From positions 20,296,001 through 20,360,000 of the forward strand of contig CM076267.1 in assembly GCA_038380795.1 (NCBI GenBank): a DNA stretch of 64,000 nt, given 5' to 3'. The translations under genes and the position numbers were made by a program. Origin of the DNA: Pyrocephalus nanus (Eukaryota; Chordata; Aves; Passeriformes; Tyrannidae). Below are positions 13,801 through 28,800 of the stretch, piece by piece (the stretch's first letter is position 1; each line of letters begins with the position of its first letter). The notes below the pieces were generated by a model that was not told the origin of the DNA, did not search any database, and saw only the letters and a program-made list of their open reading frames with translations.

Positions 13801-16800
13801 GAAAATTAACTGTCATAAACATATATATACTTATTTGCCATAAGACTGTCGCTTAAATGCTAAAAGCCCAAACAAAAATGTAGAAGTTAAAATAAAGAAA
13901 TAGCTGTAAGTACAGTTTCAAGGTGATATTGACTTCTGTGGGTGGGGTTTTTTGGTGGTTGGTTTTGTGGGGGTATTTGGTTTTGGGGGTTTTTCTTTTT
14001 TTGTTTGTTTTCTGGAGAAATATAGCAGGAACTGCTCACTGTGGGTGAGGGAGCTGTGCCAGTGTTACAGTAGAAGTTTCTGCTTTATCTAGCCTCCTAA
14101 GCATAGCTCCTCTCTGTAGCACCTCACAGGTCATGCTGCCCACAGCTATGCTGTGGCTGGCCCAAAAGGTATGGGAATTTTTCCAGCTGTTGACCAAATT
14201 GCAGATATAGACAGAGTGATATGATTCTTGTGCTAAGAGGAGCTCTGAAATGGACTTGTCGGGATATTCCAGTACATTCTTCTAGGATCGAGCTCCATAA
14301 TGTGGAGTGACAAAGAGTCAAGACCAAGACATTTCTTTTCTGAAGCCTTTCCATGAATTAACTGAGAGTGCTGACAGACAAGCTTCTGCACCTTATGCAT
14401 GACTGGAATGTAGGAAGGATTTTGCTTTCCAGCACCCTCAGTATGAATCACCTAAGGAAGTTTAACTTCTTGTCTGTCCTGTCAGCACCTAACCCTACTT
14501 AAATATTTCGTTTGCAAACAAAAATCTTTCTGGTTATTTTAGCATTATACTACTGTGGTATCCTTACTTGTTCTGTGAAGCACCAGCCCTCTGTGATCGT
14601 GGCTAAGAGCATGCTCTGTGAGGACAAAAGTTTGGTGATCATTTACCATTGAAATCAACAGCTTGTTGTTCAGAATTATTTTCTGAAGATTTGAAACTTG
14701 ATCAAATTTATACAAACTTCAGTGGGATAGCAAAAGCATACTCCTGCAAAATATCAAGTCTGTGGGCCAGGCAGTTAATCCTGACTACAAACATAAGATT
14801 ATTACAAAAGAACCAACCACCAAGAGCATCTAATTATAATTTTCCCCAGAGGATAGACATAGCCTCATAATAGTGAAAAAGCTTGGCTCTGTAATAGGGA
14901 TATTGTACCCCCTAGGAAAATTGTTACCAATTAAAAGCCTTTAAAACCTCTGTAATGCATTTATAACATAATTTTCAATACAGAATATGACATGCAGAAG
15001 AACATATGACCAGATGGTACTGTAAAAAATTGACTGGCATTCATTTGTAGTGATCTGTAGAAGTCATCTGAACATATAGTCATCACTTCAAAGTAAATAG
15101 GCCAATTCAAACCCTTGTTAAGTAAAACCTTTCTATTATACCATTGAATATATGTGCATGTTTTTTCTATTTATTGATGCACCCATGACAGGTACAATGA
15201 AATGTACCTTAGTTTCCTGGTGTTCAGACATTAGAAGAAGAGACACCCTTTTTTAGGAGTACAGCAACACTACAGATCAGTCATTTAAAAGATATATAAA
15301 AGAAAATGTTCTCAGAGAACAGGCTGAAATGTTCCAGAAATGGGAAAATCATCAGGATACTTGTGTTAACAGCACTTCTTTGAGGAAAGCCAGGGAGTTA
15401 CTGGTGATGACAACTGATCAGGAGGTATCTGTGTTTTGTCTTACATGAAACTCTTACAGGAGCAGTGTTTTGGCTTTGCGTCTTTTGATTCTGTACTGAC
15501 TCAGCATCTGTGGGGTTCCCTTTCCAATGCAGTCATGCCAGCTTTGCCTATTTTGGTGCATCACTTAAGGTCATTGTGCCTAAGAGGAAGCCCGCAGACT
15601 AGAAAGTCAGTACTAACGATTTAGAGCATATGATGGAGAGATATGGAGAGCTGATCTAGCACTGCACTGCTAATGAGAAGGAGAGAACGGGCTTCTTTCA
15701 TTTTCCCACAGCTCCCAGGAACAAGCTTTTGATGCTGTTTTATTGCAGCTCCAGTGATTGTCAAAAACCTCCTGAGCTAGAACTTCTACTGTAAGAGAAA
15801 ATAACTAAGCCAGCAGAAACACACAAATAATTTCCTACTTTCTAGTGATTGCAGAGAGGTGCCTCAGCTCATACAGCTGAATTGAAGGAGGGAATGCTTC
15901 ACATGACCAGGAATAACGGGGAAAGTGGTAGAAAGAAGCAAGCTGTCCCCTTTTGGCAGGATCATCTGGGTTGATCTCTAGAGTCACAGACTGAAACATC
16001 TCCTTATTTTAGTTTCTTTCATTCTTCTTTTGTAAACTTCTTTGTGTGCAGTATAGCTAGGCTTAACTTCAGCACATTTCTTCAGGCCTCTGAACTGAAG
16101 GGGCACTTTATTGGCCTTGAGCTCAAGGGAGTCAACTAACACAAACATTTGTTGCTATCATCTGTTTGTTGCTGACAAACATGTTGTCTCTTTTCCATGA
16201 GACAGCTTACTAGGGAGTTTTATATTCTGTAATTTCCTTTAGGTTAAAAATGAAAAATAAAATGTTTATGCTAGTAAAAGACTATTTTTAAAATTAAAAA
16301 TGGCATTAACAATTCTTCCTGCTTTTTTTGCTGGAAAAGATACTCTTTGAAACTTTTCCACCAGCTCTATTTTTCTCTAAATTATTAACATTAGAGAGAT
16401 GCAGATACCTTCTATTCTTATGCAGATAAATGTTTTCAGTTTCACAAAAACCAGCCAGAATACCTCTTTTTCTACACTTGTAATGAGAAAGAAAATTCTT
16501 TTTTTCATCTGTTGGCATCGTTTTAGACTGAAATCCTTGAGTTTTGCTGTTTCAGCATTACCATTTCACTCCTGCAATGCCTGTTTCTTATACTCTCATG
16601 GGGAGAAATTTGGTGAGGAAGTCCAATGTCTCAGCTGTGTAAGGATGAGCTCCAGGTATTATCTTTCTTATCCATATCCCTTTTATACACTATCAGTTAA
16701 CTCTGTGTGTGTTTCCTAATAGTACCAGGGCATAATTGCTAATTAGCAACAATACAAGTTTCATTAACAACTTTGACATAGAAAAAATTATAGGAAGGTA

Positions 16801-19800
16801 ATAATAAGAAACTTATTCACTGTTAAATAGTCCCCTAGCTCTATTTTTGTAGAAGTTCTTCAATCCTCGAAAGATAGAGACTAGTACATCAGAACAGTGC
16901 TTCACATATTCCAGCTATGCTGAACTTTTCTTCCCCATCTATTCTGAAGTTAAATACATCATTACTTTTTAACACATGGATACTGATTTCTAGTTCATCT
17001 TAGGAGTCACAGCATCTCTTAATTATTCCCATCCGTATATAGCTGTTGTTAGGCAGGAAGCATTTCTTAAAATCAGAGAGGATGCTGTCACTCTTTTTTT
17101 CCTATTTTTGTTCTGGTTTTTTTTTTTTCTTTAATTTACCAATTCTGTATTCACAGAAAGACTGGGAGATGGTTGTTCCAGTAGTGTTCTAATGCATGAA
17201 AACACTGTGAGAACAAGAAGTGGTTTTCATTCCTAAAGACTTGTACCTCATGTAGCATTAAACTGGAGAACGGGGAAAAAGTAAGGAATCTAAGTTATAA
17301 TAAGGTGTGGACAACAGAACATGGAAAAACTGGTCAGGAATAATAAGCAAAACTATAAAAATATTTTTGTCATGGTAATAAAAACAGAGTATTGATAGAC
17401 TCAGTGTGTCTGAATGTGACTAATGCTGTATTCTCTAAGTAAAAAGGGTACGCAAGTCACGTCAACCATAAACTTGCTTTATTTCAGGGATAAGTCCTTC
17501 AAGATAGAAATTCATGTGATTGCATGTCAGTAAAATACCAAGAATGTTTAGGCACCCTCTGAATTAACACAAAAACATGGTAGAGGTTTGTGTTCTGTTC
17601 CTCATTCTGTCTCTGAATTGCTGTGTAACCTCTGTTCTTTCACTTGCCCTTAATATTTCTCTGTTCCTTCGCTTATGAAATGGCTGCTAATAGCTTTATT
17701 CAATATATTATACCTACAAAAAATAGATAGCAGTTTGTCTGGGGCAAGAACTTTGGTCTTTTACTTGTTCTGTAAAGCTGTAATATATCTTTGGTCACTG
17801 TAACCTAAAGAGAAACATGCGTGGTGCCTGGAGCTCTAGCCATTTTTATTTTCATTCTTTCTGCCCATAGATTCTGAGGAAGGCTCTGGGAAGGCTGTAG
17901 GCCAAGACATGTTACAAATTATGACTATTGTTAATTTTCACTTAATAGTAAACATTCACTCTGTTTGTGTCGGCTACATTTTTGTTAAACAGTGTTTGTG
18001 TTTGATAATCCATTAAGAGAGATTATGAGAGAGCTGCTCACTTTCCAAATACGCCTTTTGATCTCCTGAACTCATTCGCGTGGTCTGTTGCCTTTTTGAT
18101 TTGTAGTGCAAGAAATTCCAACATCCAGACTGATTGCCAGCCTGCTGAAGGAAAAAGTCAGAAGAGATTCAGTCTGTTTCCTAATATTCTAAATGTTAAA
18201 TGACTCCTTGTGCTGTCTATGCTGGAAAAAGGCACTGCAAAAAGCAGGCATATTCTTTGGTGTTTATTTATAAACTTTTGAAGTCTTTTAAGCTAGAAGT
18301 TCCATAAATAATGCTTAAAAAAACAATGGAACTTGTCATAGAGACATCTTACATCCTTTAAGGTGACTTTCTCAAAAAAGTAAACTTTCCATTTTATTCC
18401 ATAAAAAAAACCCCCAAACCTAAAATGTTGTTGTGGCTTGTGAGTAGAAGTAAAGGAAAACTGCAGGATTTTTAATCTAAATGAAGGCCTTGAAAAGTAC
18501 TGACCGTCAGCAAAAGGGAATGAAATTAAAATGTTCTGGGCTTTTCTTTTCCCATTTGAATGTACATCAATTAAGAAATTACTTATTTATGCTCAGTCTT
18601 AAAATAACAAATTGTTCTATCCAGGATAACATGCAGGAGAAAATCTGACAAAGAAAAGTCACAACAGCATGTGAGATGGAAAAACTCAGAAGTAGTAACA
18701 GATCTATTAGCTGCCTTTGGACTGTGGTGGAGAAGCAGAACATCAAGGAGGAAAATACATGATTAAAACCTTAGAACTGGAGACAGGGAAGAAGAGTCTT
18801 CAGAGAACGCATTCTAAAAATGTTGCTCTTGGTAATTTTCTTTGAAGCCATCTTTCAAAATTTTAGATACTGTGGGTTCCCATGTGGCATTTGGCTGCTC
18901 TTTCGAAGGTGTTAATATGGGACAGCTACATGAAATGCAGTAGACAAGTCTATATTAATTTCAAAGTAACAAAAATATTTAGTAATTACCAGTTGGCGCC
19001 TACATTTATTATGTAAGCCCTGTCTATCAAATGTCACTGGAGTAGAAGCTGAGCAAAACCGTGGTCCTCTGTATTTCCTCAAGTGACTAATACTCCTGTT
19101 GTAAAAATTCTATAATGATTTGGTGTTTGAAAGTTAACATTTATCAATTACTGAATGGTTTTATTTACATGGTTCAAAGTGGCAGCTTCTCAATTATCAA
19201 AGTGGCAGCTTTGAAGAGGCCAACTCCAGACATGGCTCATTCTTCTCTTGAATGTTTTCCTACAAACTGGGTGTCTTATGTTCCTGTCTGTAAATAGGCT
19301 TCTTCATAGGATCAGGAAAGGTCTTCTACTGACCTCTGGTTTTAGTTTTAAAAAGAATGAAAAATTTCAGCATTTGCATGGATATGGTTTCAGGGAAGTT
19401 GAGGTAGACAGTAAAGAGTTCAAAGTTTACAGCTCTGGGTGATGCTTGGTCAGTGTGTTGCTGCTGGTCTCAAGTTAGAAGTTTGTTTTTGTAATGGGGA
19501 ACAGTTACGAAACCTGCATTTTGAAGGATAAAATGTAAATCTGTACATCAGGAAGAATCAAACTTGAAGAAGCCTAGGGAAAAAAAAAAAAAAAAGAAAT
19601 CTAAGCATTTAATAGCTTGAGAAGGCCAGGTATGTTCAGGCTACCTTGTCAGATATTAGGATGAGGCTACAGTGTCTTGGCAGCATCCCTCTTCTTACTA
19701 GCCAGCTGGATTACAGCAGCAGTCCATCCAAGGAAGTAATTCTTACAACCAGATATCTAGCTTCTCTGCCAGCTCATATTTAGTTTTGAAAGCAATTAAC

Positions 19801-22800
19801 TGCAAGGAACTTGATTGCATCCAGCCAGTAATTTCCTTTGGACTCAGAGTTAATAACAGAAACAAAACCAGAAATAGTCCTCTGATGCTGTACGCAATGT
19901 AATTTAATGCAATTTTTCCAGCCTTCATCTATGTGAATATTAGGCAAATGAGTTTAAAATTCCTTTTCCTCCTTTTTATTATTCTTTTTCTAAATCACAA
20001 AGCTACTGTGGCTCCCACAAAGTGACCCTTGTTCTGATTATAATGTATGTGTTTTCACTGGAGTTTACAAAGATTTTTGCTGTAATTAAGGCTATGGCAA
20101 TGTCTCTATTATGACCTTGCTTCAACAAATTACTCCAGAGTGAAACTTGATGTACAGGGTCAAAATTCAGTCTTTGCAATGCATGGGAAACAGGCTGTGT
20201 ATCTCTGTGTGGCAGTAGCACATTCTACCTTTTTTTCTTTCTCATTGTGTTGAGTATTTTTCTTGTAAATCTCAGGAATTAATTTTAAAATTGGCAATAA
20301 TATAAAAAAGGACAAGTACAGAAACAATTGTTCCTGTGCGAGTCCTAGAAAAAAACCCCAAACAGTAAACATGAATGCTTAACTGCACCAAGAGAGCAAA
20401 GACTCTAAGAATGTTAGGGGTGGAGAGGAGAGAGATCAGAGAGGCATCTTCCCCATGAATGCAAAAATTCTTGGCCTGTGCTGTTTTGTTGCTCGAGTTG
20501 GACCTGCCAGCAAGATGATATATTAATCTGGAAGTCTGTATGGTCCATCTAGCTTTTTCTTTCCCATCAGGAGCTTAATAGCAGGGATATATGAGTGTAT
20601 AGCTATTTACAGTGCACTTCCATTACTGTGACTGGTGTCTAATACAGAAAGAGGTTACTTTCTCTCAATCTCTTTCCCACAAGTAGAACAAATGAATACT
20701 TCCTGCCATCTTCATGAAATTGTTCTCCCCAGGGAGAAATGCTTCTCGCCTTTTGCTCCTCCTCCAAAATCCAAGAAAATTGTTCCTTCCAGCTATTCCT
20801 GCCTGAAGAGAAAGGCAAAGGGAAGGTGCTTGGGAGGATAGTCTTTTTCAACAGCCAATGCTCATCACTAGATTTCTGGAACAAACCTTATGCTGTGCTT
20901 CACGTCCCTTCCCACCCAAACCATTCTGTGATTCTATGACAGAGTTAGGTACCTTAAGTGACTGGCCCTTTATGCCAGTTCTTTTAACAGTAAAGAGACT
21001 ACATATTCCAGGAACTGATTCAGAACATTGCTGGAAACTTAAGGCAAATAATATTACACCTTTGATTTTCCTTTTGCTTGGAGCTTGTACTGAAAAAATT
21101 GAAAAAATGGCTGATAATTCTACTTTTTACAGAAAAAAACATACTGATAGTTATTTCCCTAACTAAGAGGTTTTCCTTCTGCTTTTTTAAGAATTTTTAA
21201 AATATATTTTAAAAGCAGATTATATTTCTGATGTGAAGTTGTTTCGTGTTTTTCCTTTTCCACTCTGTCAATGCATCTGCAGGACATAGGGTCAGTAGAA
21301 AACTGATGAGGCCAGCAGGAGATTTGAAGCTAATGTGATGTTATGCTCCTAATATCCTCTTCCTAATCATGTACTTAGGAAAATGAGTTAAGCACAAGAA
21401 AATACGTGCAAAAAGGTATATATGTTTTCCTTATGTTTGACTAAGACTACTTTCCTTATTTATTTACATAGTGTTAAAAGGAACCCTTTCCAATAAAAAA
21501 GATTGATTCGTTTATCACTTAAGGAGAACAAACAGCAGGAGTTTAATACACAATCAGATAACAGATTAGTTTACAAAGCCATTCTGCAATTAGACATGCT
21601 TAGGTTTCAATATGCCCTCTTCTCTCTCCTCCTTGCACCTCTGGTAGATACATTGTACTTGCAGCTTGTTGAAATTCAATATTGTGCCTGTGATATTTTG
21701 CTCCAGGAAGAAAAAACTTCACAGATGAGTTATATTAACTATTTATTAGCTGTTGTTTTTTGGCTACATCTCCATGAAGGAAAGCAACTGTTCAACTGTT
21801 TGCTTCGTTTGTAAACCAAAGGGTGCTCCCATCTCTAAATGATTTACATTATTTACAACAGCAATTTTCTGTAAAGAAAGAAGTTGAATTCTGGTTTGAA
21901 AGGGCAACAACAGGTGAAAAAACCCAGTAGTACATTAGGCTACTTACATGCATGCCTACTCCTTCAAGGATCTGGCTTGTTAGTAAAGTGTAATGTTCTT
22001 GCTTATAGTGACTCTTAAAAAAAAAGCCAAAAAGAAAACACAACCTAATCAAAGACCAGAAAATGAAAAATTTAATTGAATGGAACTTTGAACAAATTAA
22101 AATTATTGCCATGCTGCCCATGGGAAATACCACTGTAACAATTTTTCTTTCATAGCTACTTATTTGTGTTATTGTGTCCTTCTTTCATTTCTTCATATGT
22201 ACAATATCAAGCAAACTACCATCTCAGGGAATGTAGTGGGACTGTCAGCAAAACCTGCTGTCTTTCTACTGGTTTATTTTCTAGCTGACAAAAGAGATTG
22301 CACAGTTTTATTTAGTTACAATTCAAATAAACCATTACAGAACAGTTTTCCAGAACTTATTGAGTAGCCAAAACGAAATGAGGAAAATTAATAAAAATAG
22401 AAATAAAAAAATGATGATCTTTAAATGTGATTCACAGTTGTCTGTGAGGCTGTACTCATGGCTAACACTCTTCTCCTTCCCCTTTGTTAAAGGCTTTCCA
22501 TGCAATAATTCTTCTGATGATATAATAGCTCATAGATGTGAAAACATTCTCTTTACTGAATGCAAACTGACTAGCTTCAAATGTAGAAGTGTACATAAAG
22601 GGAACAAATTCGAAAGCCTCAATGTTAATTTTTGAAAGAGGATTCCAAGATTGTATGAAGATACAATTAAAGAAAATTTTATCTCCATATGTTCCAAAGA
22701 ACATCTCCATATTAACCTTGAGCAAAGGTTAATTCTAGACAAACTATGTTTGCCAAGTTACAGTACCGTTCTCCTAGTACTTGATAAAATATTTAGTGTT

Positions 22801-25800
22801 GTTTTGGGATGTGGGACATGTGATTCCTACCTTCTACATAGCAACCAATGCAGAAACAATCTGTCAAGGACTGTCATTGAGGATCAATGTTAAATGTTAC
22901 TCAGCAGGATGCAGACTGTATCTCGGTGGGTGTCCTCCTACTATGCTTTGATTATGTTTGTTGTAAAGAAAAGCCTAGTTGTGCTTACAGCATTCATATT
23001 TCACACCCTCTGAGGAGGACATGTTACAGCCTCTTGGTTTGTTCCTGTTTCAACATGATGTGTTGTTTAGAAATATATACACAGCATTTTCAAAGATTCC
23101 TTCAGTGTAATCTGATTATACAGGGGTTATGTGACAGTTTGTCTCTGCTGCTTATTGTGTGGCTTAAATCTCTGGGGACAAGCTGACTGAACATCCATAC
23201 AATTTAGAGTCTGATGGCAGCTGTGGTTCAAAAATGTTGGTTTGGACCAGATCTAGGGTCATCTGAGGAGGCACTTTGGCATACACCAAGGTAACAGTAG
23301 GATTTTATGCTATTTATTGCTTCTTGTGACTTCTTTAGATGACTATATGTGGGCAGAAGAGTTAATTAAACAGAGTGGTAGTTTATTAACTTAGACCAAG
23401 GAGGAAAGGAAAAAAGGGAGAATATTTTTATGCTTTACTGTGTGAGTGAAGAGTAGTAAGTCTACAGATAAATCTTTGCTGAGCATTGATAGATAGGGTT
23501 ATATATTGTGAAAGAGAAAATACATACTACAGTGGACAGCAAGCTGATGTATTGCTTTTATAAAAGGATATTGCAAGCAAAAATATTCATTTCAGAGAAC
23601 GTGTCTGTTTTCTGTGTGACAGAAACTCACTTATGGCTTCCCATTGCCTCTTAATGTTTGTCTTTGATACACTTTTATAACACTGATGCTCTACTGACAA
23701 ACTTCCAGGCATGAACGAATACATACTAGAAGACCTTACCATGTGGATGGAGCTGACAAGTACTCTCTAGATGATGATCTGGTAAATCTAGAAGTTCTAG
23801 ATGAGGTACTGTACTGTCTTGAGTAGCAATTTCTCACAACTGTATTTCACATTTTGCCTATTTCTGCTTTTTAGGCCTCTTAGCAGAATGAAAATAATTT
23901 CTTCTTGCAAGCTTTTGTCTCACCATGGAAAAGGGATTCTCACATGACTGATCTACTACCATCACTTCATTAATATTCTATATAGTGACATAAAAATAGT
24001 ATATTTTGATATATACAGTTTTGATATATACATATATATTTTGATATATACATATATATATATGAATACTGTTTTGTGGAAGAACTTCATTATGAGTGAT
24101 GCTAGTTTAAATTATTTTTGTGAGTTTCCTAAATTGTGAAATTTAGTCATAAATATCTAGATTTCAGTGATTTTTTTCCTAATATTGATTATTTATATAG
24201 AATAATTTATTATCTACAGCTCTTGGATAAAAAGTGATAAAATAATATCAATTTCACATTTTGCTGTATCACCTATATGCAGAGTATCTGTAAATTTTTG
24301 TGTTGCTGATTCTTAAATTACATGCCAGCAAGAAAAAGACTTAATACTAAATTGTGCTAGTGTCCTGTTTAAAACAGTCTTTTACCACTACTTAAAATTT
24401 AATCCTTGAAAAATTATTATCCTTGTTTCATGGCCAAATAAAAAAATGAAATGGAAATGTACTATGAAGTGCAGCAATAATGTGCACATCCATTTTCTCT
24501 TCAGAAGGTTTGCTTTGCAGGCTGATATAACCAAATATGGACTAATCTGCATAAAGGAGTTGACATTTAACTTAGTTTTATGGCACTAGCAAGAATTTTG
24601 ATAATATGTGGTTATACAATTTTGGCACTTGAAAAATAATTAGTAACACTTACAATAAGCATTTCTTAATCAGTGTTCTCAGTATATTTACAAAAATCTT
24701 CCTAGGGGGAAAAATACTGTATAACTATCAAACTTCTTGTAATCTTCTCAGGATACAATTATCCATCAGCTGCAAAAACGCTATGCTGACTTACAGATTT
24801 ATACTTATGTTGGAGACATTTTGATAGCCTTGAACCCTTTCCAGAATCTCAGCATTTATTCTCCCCAGGTAAGAGACATTCCAAGCTGTGGACAGTAGTC
24901 ACTTTATATTTTATATTGACACAGCTGGCTAAAATACTTAAGCAATGTTAGAAGCTAGGAGCACAGACTAAACCTCAGCCTTTTATTCTTCCAGAACAGT
25001 ATGGCTGTGAATCTGTGTTGTTCTGGTTTGTTTTTCAAATTTGGTCTTATCTGATTTCATTCCTTTCTGCTTGATAGCACAAATTCCATGGTACAGATGA
25101 AGATCACCCCAACCACAGCTGTGCCTCTTGTCTTGCATTCAGGGGTTTCTTCTGGGAAGTGGTTATGTGAACCTCCTCATGCTAAGGCTTTTGCTTCTTG
25201 GAGAATTACCCTGGCTCTTAAATGTCCTGTGCCATCAGCTCTGGCTTAAAGAAACAAGTGAAACAAATGCTGTAAAGATAGAGGCAGTTTAATTCCCTAC
25301 AAATATGAAGTGAGGTGGAGCTAGAAATTACTTAGTTTTCATGGGTGCTTCAATTAGGGCTGCAGGTAGAGGAGCTAGAGTTCAGACTGACTATTATCTT
25401 TGAAGTTTATTTGGGATAAGTTGGGTATTTCCTTTATTGAAGGGTTGTGTTTGAAGTTCTGTTCCTTGTGTTACAGTTCTTTTCATTTTCTTATATGGGA
25501 AATGTCAGAGGGCATTCTAGGTGTTGTAATTTGTATTCTGGAAGCTGGGCAGTGCCAAGAATTACCACTCCTCTTTCAGGTGCATCAGTGGGAATTCTGT
25601 GCTATAATGGGCAACTGCCTCTGTTGAACAAGGAGAATATAGTCACTGTTCTCTTTTCACTTCTTAATTATGTAGCTAAATTGCATATTTAGACTACGGT
25701 GTGTTCTTTAAATTTAGTTCTCCAAGCTTTACCATGGTGTGAAGCGTTCATCAAATCCCCCCCACATATTTGCCTCTGCGGATGCTGCCTACCAAAGCAT

Positions 25801-28800
25801 GGTTACATTCAGCAAGGATCAGGTAAGAATCTGTTCATTTTGGGTTAGATTCTGTATTAATTATACAGCCACTGTGCTTCATGGCTGTGGCTAATGTTCT
25901 GGTATGTTGTAGTTTGGGAAACTTTTTCTCTAATCCTTTTATTCCTACAACAGGAAAACCAGAGTAGAAATCCAATCAGGTTTGGGAATTCTGAAGAGGA
26001 CACAGTGACATAAAAGAGACTTAAAGGTCAAATAGGATGATAGGAGTACCTGACCAATATAGTTTCCTGGACACCCATGAAGTCCTGGCTACTGAGACCA
26101 GCTGCAGAATGTTGCTGCACACTCTGATCCTAGGCCTGTCTTGCTCTGGCTGTTTGAATAATTTACACTTGTTTAAAATAGGAGGTTCTCAATGACATAG
26201 CAGATTAAGAGAGTTTGAACCACTTTTGTGTTTCAAAAAGACCCTAAGTCACAAAAAATAGGAACCATTATTTCATTTTTTAGTAAAATATATTATGGAT
26301 GGGTCTGTTATAAACATAACAAGGACACAAATCCAATTATTATTAGTAATGGTTTTAATGAGAATAAAATACCATGCTGAAGAAGATTTTATTACAGATT
26401 ATAACTTTGTACTCTTTCTAATTTGTTGTGGTGTATGTGCATGTCTATTGAGGTATGATAACTATTTTTGTTTATAAAATCCTTGTGATTTTACCCTGCA
26501 CACTGCAGAATAATTCATAGAAAATGCTTTTTTAAAATCATAAAAGCAGAATAAAAGGCCTGCAATCAGAAAATGCCAAGAAAAGAAGACGAATAAAAGG
26601 AACATTAAAGATAAAAACAGGAGCTTTACTGAGTATGTGGAAGTACACTGGCCTGAGAGATGGTTGGTACTTCTTTAATGAGGTATATGCTCTTTGATGG
26701 AGGCATGAAAGAAAACAAATACTCACATAGAGTAAGTAATGACAAGTAAGAACTTGTTATCTGAGGAAAAAAATTACATCAGCTCATCAGGCTTTGTACG
26801 TCTTTAATAGTATATGTTTTGTACCTTTTTAAGAAGCGATTTTCATTTAGATCTAAATCAGTTTCCTATTTGCTGCTTGCAAAGCGTTAAAGGAACTTGT
26901 TTATCTCCGTTACCTATTCAGTGTTATGTTGATTCTTCAAGTATAGCTGCATTAGATAAACACTGTAGCCAGATCGAAAATGTTTTGATTCTGGTTTATA
27001 CATTGAGCTTTCTCTTGTTTTTTTTCCTGGGAAAGGTGAAAATTGACTTAAGGTTTTAATATTTCTCCTGAAGTGAAAGTCAAGTTCTAACCAATTCTAC
27101 AAGGACTCATGGGTTTTAACTGTGTGAACTGTTATACATAACTTCCCTAATCACAGAAAGACAATTAAATTAGGTAGTGTAACTCCATAAATCTGTCAAT
27201 GTGTCACCTGTTTCCAAGAGCAAAAATACCTGACAAGAAGCAAATAAATGATCTGCAGATGTCATATTGCACACATTGAGTCAGTCCCTGCACCTGCTGT
27301 TAGGCACCACAAGGTACCACCAGATAACTGTTACATCTTTCAAACCTTTTCACATAGCTCAGTTCTATGTGAAGTGTCAATGCATCAAGTATTTTAGGAC
27401 CTTGTATCTTTTCCCAGCCAAGAATCTTGTGTATTCACAGTGTCAGGCAGATAATTTTCAGGTGTTTGCATAAAAACAAGTGCATCTATGTAACTGCTCA
27501 GTGTTAAAATTAGCATTTTAATTATATGTTTGTTGATACTGTACTTTAAATAGACTAATATTTGTACTGATGATCTGTTGAATATGTGGGGGAAAAAGGG
27601 GAAAACAATGAATGCTGTTAGAATTCATACTTTCTGTAATCTGAAGTGTTCACGCTTCAGTGTTCGTGTGCGAACTGGACTTTTAGGTGTACTGGCCTTC
27701 TACTTTCATCTTGTCCCCAGAGCGTAACAGCAGAGGATTTAGACCATTCTAGCTGGTCTCTGAATCTGGTATCCATTTGGAGAGCCTATAAAATACCATA
27801 TGTGAAAGACTGCTGAGCTATACAAAAGAAAGTGGATACGTCCTCCCAGAATCATCCAATGAAGAGATGCATATTTTTCTGAAATGTTTAGGTGCTAGTT
27901 TTCTGTTCTGTCTTGAATGTCAGGGTCACCTACAGAATAGCCTCTCTACACAGAGGTAATTATTTAAGATCATTTTTAGGAGCAATCTTTTGGTCAGTGT
28001 ATTAAAAATATCTGTACCCTGTGATTCATGTTAATTCATATGAAGTCAATGCAGTGAGCTCAGAAGCACATAAGTTGAGCTGGGGCAATTTTCTGAGTTT
28101 TAAGCTTTTGAGAGGAACCACATAAATGTTAGTCATGTCTGTAGACATGGCCCTCATGTGTCTTAGCCCTTAGAAATTCAGTCACTGCTTCACATAGGCA
28201 CAGTGCTATCAGGCATCGTGAGATGCATTTTAGTAATCTAGGGAACAAATTCCTGCACGGAGTCTTTGCTGATCTCTCCTTTCAGAAGGGGGTTGACCCT
28301 TTAAGTATTTTGCAGTTTTGGTACTAAACACAAAGTACCAGATGGAAGTGGTAATGGCTGATATTGACCATGTGGTGAACTCTGCACCTGAATGTTTTGT
28401 TTTGTGTGTTCAGTGCATTATCATCAGTGGGGAAAGTGGTGCTGGAAAGACAGAAAGTGCCCATCTGATCGTCCAACATTTGACCTTCTTGGGAAAGGTA
28501 TTTCTTAGCCAATTATGTAAAACTATGAACAAATCCTCCCAACCCCTCCCCAGTTTCTGCTTTATTTGATCTTAAATATTTAAAGCTGTTCACGTAAGTT
28601 GTCTCACTTGAGTTAGGGACATAATAATCATGCATGTGTGAGAGCACTGAATTAAGATATAAGAGTGTGACTCACACCAAGCCAGTCAATATTTTTTTAA
28701 AGAAAAGGTGCCAGATTCTGAGTGTTTAGTAACAGTAGTTATGTACAGTGTTTATCCCATATATCACTGTCTATTTATACGATGACAGCTCTAATCTTAA

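Larger units (their letters stand above)
12984..23708 (+). other. Intron 2 (10.7 kb)
   Basis: Large intron from donor GTACTG to acceptor CTTCCAG. It contains a G/T-rich tract at 13938-13990, a CR1-like tail at 20904-20939, an A16 run at 19580-19595, T-rich tracts near 17092-17130 and a 15-bp direct repeat (19174-19188 and 19197-19211, period 23). No convincing gene is present; the short open frames are no longer than expected by chance. Confidence 0.85.

Noticed and set aside
23804..23820. Extended exon 3 through the GTACTGT repeat
   Set aside because: Reading on gives a stop within a few codons, while the donor at 23806 joins exactly to DTIIHQ of exon 4.
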